A DNA stretch of 32,250 nt, taken from contig NW_014577851.1 in the NCBI RefSeq assembly GCF_000485595.1, positions 80,057-112,306 of the forward strand, in the 5' to 3' direction. The notes under the pieces were generated by a model that worked only from the letters and a program-made list of their open reading frames with translations, made no database searches and was not told where the DNA came from. Numbering within the stretch: the stretch's first letter is position 1; every line of letters starts with the position of its first letter. Shown here in pieces: positions 10,869 through 20,113 of the stretch. The position numbers and the translations under genes were made by a program. Source of the stretch: Priapulus caudatus (Eukaryota > Priapulida > Priapulimorpha > Priapulimorphida > Priapulidae).

Positions 10869-11152
10869 CTGGGGGTAGATATTAACTTTGAACAAGGGAG
10901 TCCAACGGACTGCCTGCCCTCAAAATCTGTGCTTATTTTGAAGATTCATGCGGTTGCAGCGTCTGCCAAATTTTCTTTGCACATTGGCTGAAAAAATACG
11001 GTAATTCCCATGAGGCCGTGCTCTGGAATGAACGAGTTAGTATGGCAGAATTTTCAGGGAGTCACACGGACTCCTGCATATATGCAAATCAGGGAGTCCG
11101 GCAGTAAATCAGGGAGTATTTGACTCCAGACTCCGTTAATTTTGGCACCCTG
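10869..11152. mobile_element. hAT-like CAGGG element copy in unit B
   Basis: It starts CTGGGGGTAGATATTAAC and ends GGCACCCTG. Same module as 8118-8401 and as 17878-18215 (inverted). Confidence 0.7.
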
Positions 11153-12070
11153 AAACCACCGTAATGTTAACGTGTGAACGTGTGAACATACATAAACGAA
11201 TACATGTGTACAACATGTAAGCATGAAACAACATGTGTGAAGCCCACAAAGTCTTCTCTCATCTCGCGCCCGTGCTTGGCTAGTTATAGACGTATCGAAT
11301 GAGCGAAACCATCTAAACCACGAGTTCAGAAGACACCGAAGCACAGATAATATCTAATTGCAGAACGGTTCGAAGGGCGTTTGGATAACCACTATTCGGA
11401 CACACAGGCCTGCGCCTCGCAAACGGACGATAAGAGAGCGGTATAGATAAATAGACGCTAGAGTGTGTGGTGTTATACCCTAAATAGCATCAACGCATGT
11501 AGCGCAGCTGAAGGTGTCACAACGTGCATTAAAAATGTAAAGGACAAAAATAACTGACTTGAATTTCAACAGGCAGAGAAAAGTGCATCAAAGATACCAT
11601 AGGCAGACAATACCCAGAACGGTTCCACAGGCTGGTTTCCGGAGTTCTTATAGGGACTCTTTTTAGCGGCGCACATTTTAATCGAAATTAATCGTTGGAT
11701 GCTATAAAAACGGATTTCTGAGTCATGTTATCGTCACGCACTGCGCAAGTTGGCGCTGCGACAATGACAGGGAGCCGATTACGGTAGAGATTAATTTTTG
11801 CGTATGTAATGTGCAGTTATGTTTATAACTTACCTGTAGACTGTAAGACAAGCCAATTTCTCTAATTTAGGAAAATTGGAATAGAGGTATTGTACAAAGG
11901 CATGACCACGTCTAATGAAACAATACTGCCCACCTCGGTGCGTAAACAAATGCGCAGCACACAGCACGACGGAAGGCACATGAATCTACGGCACACGCGC
12001 AATCCCGACGCAACACTCGCGCATGCAGGCATACACGCAGCACAAACACACACGCATCGGGTACAGACCG

Positions 12071-12131
12071 GAGAGAGAGAGAGAGAGGAGAGAGAGAAGA
12101 GAGAGAAAGAGAGAGAGAGAGATGAGAGCAG

Positions 12132-12173
<42 letters not shown>

Positions 12174-12243
12174 AGGAGGCAGAGCGCCCGAGAGAGAGAG
12201 AGAGAGAGCAGAGAGAGAGAAGAGAGAGAGGGGGAGAGAGAGA

Positions 12244-12276
<33 letters not shown>

Positions 12277-12282
12277 GATGAG
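12071..12282. repeat. (GA)n microsatellite, about 210 bp
   Basis: GAGA repeats with scattered single-base interruptions. The long Ser/Leu and Arg/Glu frames on the two strands are translations of this repeat. Confidence 0.97.
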
Positions 12283-13169
12283 GGAGTGACACGCGCGTGT
12301 ATTGATTTACTGAATGTGCATGTACATGACTGCACTATTAATGTGCATTTCATGCAACCACACGCTGGGACATATTATGCAGTTAAAATTCAGCAATAAA
12401 GTGGCTGTAGTTCTTTGCAAGCATGGTTTCCGCCACTTTTAGAATGTGCAATTTTCCATGAGAGATGAGCATGCCCAAACCAGTTTCTAAGCAGGTTGAC
12501 AAAATCGCAAATTAAATTGCCATTTGCAAACACTTAACACAACCTCCAAGGCACCCGACATCAAGTTCCGTGTTTCCATCAGTGTTGCTAGCGGTACGAA
12601 CGTCTGGTCTGTTCCGAAGACAATTTTCACATTACTCCTGTGCAGATGTTAATACCTCGCGGTACATTATGCTGACAGGCGGCGGCGATTTGCCTCCATT
12701 CGTATGCCGCAGCGATGCTAGATGCTGCTTATTTTCTCTCTAAATAAGCGCACACCCCTACGGACACGCAATTACTTCGACGGCCAGTAACCGGCTCACG
12801 CACGTTTTTATGGTGACCGCGCACTTGTATTAAAATGGATGACCCGGTGCCGCGTACAATCACATGAAATGCGAAACACGACTGCTCCAACCGAAATATC
12901 TAATCAACTGTTTAGGGACAGCGGATAATCGATGCAAGTTTATTGCCATGGAATAGCATGGACGTATATGCCCACTGAGAGTTGGTTTCTCGAAACGGGG
13001 TTCCACCACGCCTGCGGTCTGACTGTAGGTCAGTGAAAGCTGACATGGCCGCTGCTGTTACATCTAATCAGAATATCTTTGCATGGAGAAGAGCACTGGT
13101 AATTGATTAACTGTAATTCGTGAAACACATTACAATCATCGCACGAGTCTCTCACGATAGTGATAATGA

Positions 13170-13216
<47 letters not shown>

Positions 13217-13463
13217 TATGAAAATTTGATCTGATATTGAGGATACACAGCTCAGGGGAATGAAATATAATCTCAGGTGCCTACAAAGTTTATATACGCA
13301 CTTATATGACTTATATATATATATATAATTATATATAAGACAATTTCAAAAAGATGGAAGCTCTTGTGTATACCTAAATGTTAATAGATTATTCTCTTTT
13401 TTTCATTATAACTGAATATCGTGCAACCTAAGACCTTTTCTACTATATATAGTCAGATAAAGG

Positions 13464-13494
<31 letters not shown>

Positions 13495-14628
13495 GGACGG
13501 ATGGACAGACAGATAGACAGATAGACAGATAGACAGATAAATAGATATTAGGGCCATCCAATCAAATCTGAAACTCCCTTTGACTAATTTATAAAAATAT
13601 TTCCTAAACGAATGGGATTTTATTCCAATCGCACATTCCTTTGCCAGTTATTATATCATAAATGATAGCTATTATTACCTAATCAGTACGACTAACTCAT
13701 GACCATGTGGTTAATTCCTGGAAAAAAATTTAATTGGTTGCTGATGTGAGGTCACACAAACTAAAGAAGGTGCATTCAAAATGCCATGGTACAGTACAGT
13801 GCACACAGACAGACAGCTCTACCACCTAGGTCTAGGCTAATGCAATTCATAATTTAACAAAAACTTGCACATTGCCTAGCTGAGCCATGTGTGCATACAG
13901 TACGAGAATGCACCCAGACTCACAATAATGCATAAAGTCATAGTATTCGCACCACGACCACCTCACTGTGCAAAGGTGCAAACACTACTTGAAGCGCATT
14001 TAATGTGTGTTGGCTACTACTGCATTAACCGGCATCGCGGATTAATTTAGTATATGTGCTAAAACATATTAGCGGGGTCTCAAACTAGGATTGGGCAGGA
14101 TTCTACAGTAATTCTAATCGTAACAGATGAGTCTACTCCAGGGCTCACGATCCATCAAATAATGATTGGGTGGAATAAGGTTACGGGTAAAGTTGGCATT
14201 TAGGGGTTGGGTACGAGTGATGGTGCAGTATGATGATGATACATTATATATGTACATTGGGACTCAAGTAATATGGACCAGAGGCAAACCTAGTATCATC
14301 ACTCCCAGTTCTCTCGGACTCTCCTGCATCACAGAATGACAGATATCACACAATTTCAATAGTGTATGCAAATGCAAGATGACGTGTTATGCAACGAGTT
14401 ATCTGTTGCTATAGTATGCTGCATAATAATAGTTTAATCAGGGGAAATACAAGTTAATTAAGCGATGCATTTTCATTTTGTATCTACATTCAGTCAGGTC
14501 AGCAAGTTACGGAAAGCCAAGTCTAAACAACGCGACTGTCACTGTCACTGTCAGTGAGCTCAAGTGAGTAACAACAACACAGATTGACCAGTACACAGTT
14601 AGTGAATAGTCTTCAAACATATACTTAC
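12283..14628. other. Intergenic or intronic DNA with (TA)n and (GATA)n tracts
   Basis: A (TA)n run lies near 13172-13218 and another near 13312-13340. A (GATA/GACA)n compound tract spans about 13468-13548. If the minus-strand exon at 14629-14708 is real, its downstream exons should lie here. I could not find a segment with convincing splice sites and coding signature, so none is called. Confidence 0.5.
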
Positions 14629-14708
14629 GGAAAGGCGTAGTATAGCCCAGACACCGACAACAGCATCAACCACGCACACAGTGCTGGGACAAACTGTGTA
14701 GATGCCAT
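14629..14708 (-). CDS. Possible first coding exon of a divergent membrane or secreted protein
   Basis: On the minus strand an ATG in strong context (A at -3, G at +4) opens 26 codons reading MASTQFVPALCAWLMLLSVS then GLYYAF. It then meets a near-ideal splice donor, CC|GTAAGTATA, at 14628-14627. Residues 8 to 26 are hydrophobic, as in a signal peptide or signal anchor. The exon begins 489 bases from the KMT5A start and points away from it, an arrangement typical of a shared promoter. I do not recognise the family, and I could not find the next exon in the following 2.3 kb, so the model is partial. The ATG, hydrophobic stretch and donor could coincide by chance in about 80 bases. I consider it more likely real than not only because of its position. 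Confidence 0.42.
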
Positions 14709-15197
14709 CCTAGTTGGCAATTTTTGTGAAAAACGGCAAAATCTGACATGACATGTCTCACTAACCAACGAACGCACATACCGGGAAAACGCGCTCTAGT
14801 GAAACTAGTTCCAAAGTTTATTTAGCTTCCTCGCCAGTATTGGACGAACCCACAATTATAGCTTATAAAATAAGATCCACAACAATTTTCATCAAATATT
14901 TTCGTAACAACATTAAAATGTGTTTATTGTTTTTGTGCAGTATTTCTCCGCGGAACGATATGAAACGCGAAAATAGTAAGCAGTCACGTAAATCCAGCCG
15001 CTAATTGTGTGCAAGTCGCCAGCATTGTACATGGATGCGGCGGCTGGATTCCTGTAACATAGATCGTCCAATCAGAGCAAAGCATCATGGCGCGTGCCTT
15101 GTTTCGAAAAAGGAAAACATTGAAGTTTAAAACCCATTTACGTTTTACTTGAAGTAGCTTGTAATACTATATTTGTGTATCCATCTTATACTTCAAA
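14709..15197. promoter_or_regulatory. Probable KMT5A promoter, possibly bidirectional
   Basis: This 489-bp interval separates the KMT5A start codon from the divergent candidate exon. It contains GTCCAATCAG, a CCAAT box (CCAAT at 15068-15072), about 126 bases before the KMT5A ATG. It also has an E2F-like CGCGAAAA (14966-14973) and TTCGAA (15103-15108), which matches the CHR cell-cycle consensus. No TATA box is evident. The motifs are read directly; their use in cell-cycle regulation is inference. Confidence 0.5.
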
Positions 15198-18100
15198 ATG
15201 GGCAGGAGAGGTAGAGCAGGTAAGTGGTGCATTATGAATACTATTGTGTCGTCTGGCCGCCGTAGTGCGAGGAGTAACAATACAGTATTACAGGCAATAA
15301 ATACAGTAGGCAGTGACACTGAGAATGTAATCTCGTAGTCGTAATGGTTATTCTTCAAATGTTTAGGGACTTTACCGAATACGGAGAGAGACAAATTTGG
15401 CAACACAATGACTCGTGATAAAACAATGAATGTTGGTAATGTTGATCATGATGGTTGTGATTTCATTCCCCGGGGCAGGAATTCCAAGTTCAAGGGTGGA
15501 AAACAATCACGAGTATTACTAAAGTCTAGACTATATATTATACTCAAGGCTCGACACTAACTTTTTTTTTCAGTGGCCCGATCGGGCCACCAAAATCATT
15601 GATTTTCAATTTTTGGTGGCCCGAAAATAAAATTTGGTAGCCCGAAAAAAAACAAAGAAAAACATTATAAATCTTTATTTCAATCTCGTATTGTATATTA
15701 TTTGAAAATTGGGCCGTCTGATGCACTTGCACAAGTCTTTAAACAAACCCCACACACTGACATTGATGATTGAGGCATACATTTGAATTATCCATTCCAC
15801 GGCATCAAATTTTCACCAGAACCGCATTGTCTGGTTCGCTTGATACAATGTAATCACATGTATGCTGGCGCTTGCAAAATATGCTATGGCCTGCGCCCGC
15901 TCAGATTTTGACCTCTGGCTAGACTGGTTCGCGGCCGAACTGTTCGTCGCAGAGCGTGTACATTGTCTAGCAGAGCGTGAGGCCGGATACCAGTCTAACA
16001 CAATAACGTGGCTTGTTGCAGCCGCAGTAGACGGATAAACCGTGCGCCCGTGTATGCACGCGGTAGAATGCTGCACGTGCGTACGTGTGCCCTCGCTCCG
16101 CGAATTGCTCGCTCTCTTTTGAATGAGATTAGCACGTAAGAAACAATTATTTTTATCACATAGACACTTTGAAATTTTAGTGGCCCGTTCGGGCCACCAA
16201 ATTTTAACTTTTGGAAATTTTGGTGGCCCGATATCAAGTTTTGGTGGCCCCGGGCCACCGGGCCACCGCTAGTGTCGAGCCTTATAGTATTGTTAATTTA
16301 ATTTCGGTAACAACAGTAAGTTAAATTAGTGTTAGCAGTAGTCTTACTACTTACTTTATAGTCGTTATGTAATTTTTACTTTTAGGAAAGAGGGCGGGTA
16401 ACAAAGCGAAGGTGATTCCTCAGTCACCAAGTACAGCGTCGCCCGTGCCAAAGATAGCTAACAATAAATCTTCACTGACAATTGCACAGACGTCTCCCGT
16501 GCCACATTGCACACCATGTGATGGAAGTGGCGACCATCTACGTGCCGCAATAGACAATTGTAAAGAATCCGCCATTAATCAAGTCCCTCCTGTAAATGGG
16601 TCCAGTTTGCCCTCACTCTCTAACTGCTGTGGAGATTTGAGTAGCAATGACAGTGAGACAGGAGAGCTGGAACCTCCGGTGCTGCAGAAGAATGCAGACC
16701 TGACCAGGTTGGACGGCTGTCTCGAAAATTTGTGTAATGCAAGTAACAACGTTAAGCCTCCACCACAGCCATGCATCGGCGAAGTGCGACAAGACGACGC
16801 TGAAACGAAAGTCGAATTGACTCAAGAACAGCATCTGAAGATTGAAGTAACGGAATTTGAAGCTACAGGTACAGAACATAGTGGCAACAGAATGTCTCCG
16901 TGTTGTTATGGTATTTAGATAGTTGTTAAGAACGTTTGGTGTACTGCTGTATTTCTAAGAAAATCGGGTAGGTTATTGTAGTTCCAGTGGTGCAGGTCTA
17001 TGCCTGGATGTGGAGGTCTGGGATATTGGCGAGAATGTTAAAGATTGGATACCTAACACACGGGGGCACCAATGACAGTGTACCAGTCTTGAAAACCACT
17101 GATTGTGATGCACAGGCTGCCAGGGTGCTATTATCTTAGAGGTGTGGTTGGGAGTATATAGAATAAAAGCAAACTAATTCCAGCTCGTATACTTCTTTCT
17201 AGAAAACACGTTTGCTTTGTTCGGCTAATGGCCAAACTACTCTCTTGCCTGTGCATGTTTCCAGCACAATCACTCCCTCCATTGTTTGACAAACACAATA
17301 ATAAATGTTTGCCTAGGCTCTGTAATGCATGTCTGGTATCTTTATATACATATATACAGTTATACACATACATATACTATTATGAAGTAAAACATGTGTT
17401 TTACTTAATATAGCATACATGTGTATTATGCATAGAGGAAGTAGTGCCTACATTAACGGATCTGTGTGAAATACATCTACGGCAATAATTTTTTATTTAA
17501 ACCAAACAATCTGCAAAATGTATTATGTTAAATTTTAATAGCATTTTTTTCAACTTCTTAGATCTGAGTGACAGCACAGTGCTTCTGACTCCAGACTCCA
17601 CACCCACTAAGAAAAGGGAAGAAAAATCAACACCCACCTTATCACCTTTTGAGTCTTTAGTGAAGACAAAGCAGGTGCAACCTCCAGTTAAAAACGGAAA
17701 TGGCCGAGGGCGGGGCCAAAAGAAGAGTGACACAAAAGCAACTCAAATACGTGGGAATAGGTAACAATGTAACTGCTGTTATGAATAAACTGAAATGACG
17801 AGTCATGCTTCAAGAATCTGTTTCTTATCGTGTAGAGAATTTTCGTCACTGATCTGTAGATGCATATGCTCACTAAACAGGGTGCGAAATTAACGTGAGT
17901 CCGGAGTCAAATACTCCACGATTTACTATCGGACTCCCTGATTTGACATATGCAGGAGTCCGTGTGACTCCTTGAAAATTCTGCTATACTAACTAGTTCG
18001 TTCCAGAGCACGGCCTCGCGAAATGTTTCAGTAAATGTCCAAAGAAAATTTGGCAGACATGCAAGATGCAACCTCATGAAACTAAAATAAGCACATGCGT

Positions 18101-19472
18101 TATTGTAAAATTTATTCAGTTTTGAACTTCAGAGTGCGGACTACCTCCTTTTGCTGCGGACTCCCTGTTTTTGAGGGCAGGGAGTCCGTTGTTCAGAAGT
18201 TAATTTCTACCCCTGTTTACTAAATATATATTTCATGATAACTTGTTTGCAGAGGAAAGAGCAAGGAAACCAACAGCACACCGTCCAAGTTGATCACAGA
18301 TTTCTTTCCCGTACGGAGGAGCACACGAATGTCCAAGTCGGTGCAAGAGGAATGTAAGCAGAAGCAGCTGGAAGAATACATACTGAGTGGCAGAGAGGAC
18401 GGCTTAGAGGTACGGAGATTCTGTAAACATCAGACTTTGTGGGCCTCTTGTTGCATCTAGGATATATATGTAATACGCTTTCATTATATAAGAGCAAAAG
18501 CAAGCTGAAGGGATTGTCACTGAATGTTGTGATTTAATATAGCGACGTTGCACTCTGCACAGGTCGTGGATATCGTTGGTAAAGGTCGTGGGGTTGTCGC
18601 CACCAAACCGTTCAAGCGTGGTGAGTTTGTCGTCGAGTACCACGGGGATTTGATCAGCGTCGACGTCGCTAAACTCAGGGAGGAGCAGTATGCAGCGACC
18701 CCCGACACGTACGGCTGCTACATGTATTACTTCACGTTCAACTCGAAGCAGTACTGGTGAGTGTCGATCGGCCTCATTTCTCGATATAAATTCACATGCT
18801 GGCGTTGCGATGTAGAAGCGACGCGTCGTAGATCGCGGATGGCTGAGGTGTGCTGGTGAGCATAGACTGAAGTAGTTTTCTCGATCACGCTTTCCGCCAT
18901 AAAAACAGCCGTCGGTATATTGTTGTTGTTTCTTGTGACGTTTAGTAACTGCTTGTCAGGGTGTTAGCCAGGGAAAAAAATCAAGGGTCTCACCATCTGA
19001 GCAAAGCGAGGATGCTGTGGGTGCGAAGCGCCCTAGGGGGAGGGCCTTACCTTAAAATGGAGGAAATTTAGTCTGAAATGCCAAAAAGAAAGGAATCTGA
19101 TATGATTTTATATTCTTATAAGCTTGCCGTCTCTATCAAATTTCATCCGTCTCATCCAAGAATAGGCCGTCCAAAAGACGGGTAGATGGGTCTCCGGCTA
19201 ACACACTGCTGCGTGTTCGTGCAGTGCTGTTCGCTTTACGTGGTTTTTACTCGCCTTCCAGCGTGGATGCTACAGCGGAGTCAGGTCGGCTAGGCAGGCT
19301 CATTAACCACAGCAGGAAGGGCAATGTGAAATCTAGGCAGGTTGCAGTAGGAGCGCAGCCGCACCTCATACTGGTGGCGTCGCGCGATGTAGAAGCGGGT
19401 GAGGAATTACTCTACGACTACGGAGACCGTAGCAAGACCTCCCTCAATGCTCATCCATGGCTGGCATTGTAG
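15198..19472 (+). CDS. KMT5A: Histone H4K20 monomethyltransferase KMT5A (PR-Set7/SET8)
   Basis: Six coding exons join in phase to 421 codons plus TAG: 15198-15219, 16386-16868, 17562-17760, 18253-18409, 18563-18756 and 19262-19472. All introns are GT-AG. The ATG has A at -3 and G at +4. Residues 1-234 are a basic and Ser/Pro-rich, probably disordered, tail. Residues 244-257 contain TPSKLITDFFPVRR, matching the vertebrate PCNA-interacting degron. The SET domain covers about 288-421 with VEYHGDL (311-317), GCYMYYF, RLGRLINHS (361-369) and LLYDYGDRSK (401-410), so the cofactor and lysine-channel motifs are intact. The family monomethylates nucleosomal H4 lysine 20 in the nucleus and supports chromosome compaction and S-phase control. 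An alternative donor after 16910 would add 14 residues to exon 2, also in phase. Introns hold three repeat elements. The amino-terminal exons are supported by phase and open frame rather than strong similarity. Confidence 0.95.
15546..16283. mobile_element. 738-bp terminal-inverted-repeat element in KMT5A intron 1
   Basis: The left end AAGGCTCGACACTAAC is the inverted copy of the right end, which reads AAGGCTCGACACTAGC on the minus strand. Next to each end is a cluster of GGTGGCCCGA/TCGGGCCACC motifs, themselves palindromic (TGGCCCGATCGGGCCACCA). I see no transposase frame and no clear target duplication. The middle (about 15660-16140) has no recognisable content. Confidence 0.7.
17878..18215. 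mobile_element. hAT-like 338-bp element in KMT5A intron 3
   Basis: The termini are CAGGGTGCGAAATTAAC and, read from the other end, CAGGGGTAGAAATTAAC (14 of 17 identical). The flanks TCACTAAA (17870-17877) and TTACTAAA (18217-18224) agree at seven of eight positions, as expected for an aged 8-bp hAT target duplication. One extra T separates the right copy from the end. It is the inverted relative of modules at 8118-8401 and 10869-11152. Its right end is 37 bases from exon 4. Confidence 0.72.
18961..19204. mobile_element. GTGTTAGCC-ended 244-bp element in KMT5A intron 5
   Basis: GTGTTAGCC at the left is the exact inverted repeat of GGCTAACAC at the right. The body is the reverse-orientation counterpart of 9605-9907, with a central deletion. 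It ends 57 bases before exon 6, which carries the SET-domain NHS motif, so it directly abuts the acceptor region. I did not find an unambiguous target duplication. Confidence 0.72.
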
Positions 19473-20030
19473 CAGATCTACACGTCTATCTTATACAAGA
19501 ACCGTCACGTTCTGTTGGGTAATTAATTACGGAATCTGTATCGTTTGCAGATGCATAGCACCGTTTTATGCTAAAGGAAGTGCAATGTATTTTCGTATTG
19601 AATAACAACAGTGATGTTTATTATTGTGCAGTTTTTCGCCAATTTTATAGATATCTAACATGCAAATCTTGTTTTCTTAGTTTAGTAGTTTGTGCGTATT
19701 TGTTTTTCCATCTTGAATTGAATTTTATGTAGTCACAGATTGAGAATTTTTATTGAGGTTTTGAAATGCTGATCGAAATGTGAAATGAATTTGAATGTGT
19801 AAGATACCATGATAGGACACAGTTGTTGAAATCCATGTATTATGTATTTGAAGTATTCACTCCATGTATATTTTTAGAACATAACATCTTCAGATCCTAA
19901 ATCTTGTCTTGATTTTGTATTATCATATGTCACAAATATTTGGCTGTTTTATCGTTACTGTAGAAAAATATAATGCACTTGTTAATCAGTAAAATAATTA
20001 CATAAGGCTATTATAAAAATCCAATTAAAA
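19473..20030 (+). other. KMT5A 3' untranslated region (inferred)
   Basis: AT-rich sequence after the KMT5A TAG. No canonical AATAAA occurs on this strand before the NLE1 stop. The variant ATTAAA at 20024-20029 is the best candidate polyadenylation signal. A transcript ending there would overlap the last bases of the convergent NLE1 3' region. The extent is inferred. Confidence 0.4.
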
Positions 20031-20035
20031 GGAAA

Positions 20036-20041
20036 TTTATT
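20036..20041 (-). terminator. NLE1 polyadenylation signal AATAAA
   Basis: On the minus strand AATAAA lies 73 bases past the NLE1 stop codon, in AT-rich sequence. It is the first canonical hexamer downstream. Confidence 0.6.
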
Positions 20042-20113
20042 TTACATATATTTATACATATAAACACGCCTTGCCTCGATGTAACTTCTGCTGACCAACT
20101 TCCACAGCCAGAC

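Larger units (their letters stand above)
9105..12060. repeat. Composite repeat, tandem unit B (about 2.96 kb)
   Basis: This is the second head-to-tail copy of the preceding unit. It starts TAGCAATTTATTTTCGGCAT and ends at CACACACGCATCGG, just before a (GA)n tract. In the hAT-like module (10078-10370) it agrees closely with the independent copy at 1827-2135, so in that part it is nearer the family sequence than unit A. From about 11.1 kb onward unit B carries the extra bases and small insertions instead. No transposase, reverse transcriptase or other protein is recognisable in either unit. Confidence 0.9.

Noticed and set aside
11862-12353. Ser/Leu-rich minus-strand frame of 163 codons and an Arg/Glu-rich plus-strand frame
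   Set aside because: Both are products of the (GA)n repeat.
12860-13022. Minus-strand open segment after a CTGACCTACAG acceptor-like site, in phase with the divergent exon at 14629-14708
   Set aside because: It ends in a stop without a convincing splice donor, and its peptide shows no family resemblance or continuation of a membrane protein. Phase agreement alone has a one-in-three chance.
15813-16258. Minus-strand frames of 87 codons inside KMT5A intron 1
   Set aside because: They lie within the 738-bp inverted-repeat element and show no transposase motifs.
16911-17561. Extra exon between KMT5A exons 2 and 3
   Set aside because: The flanking exons already join in phase through a CAG|GTACAG donor. 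No open segment with both splice sites was seen between them.
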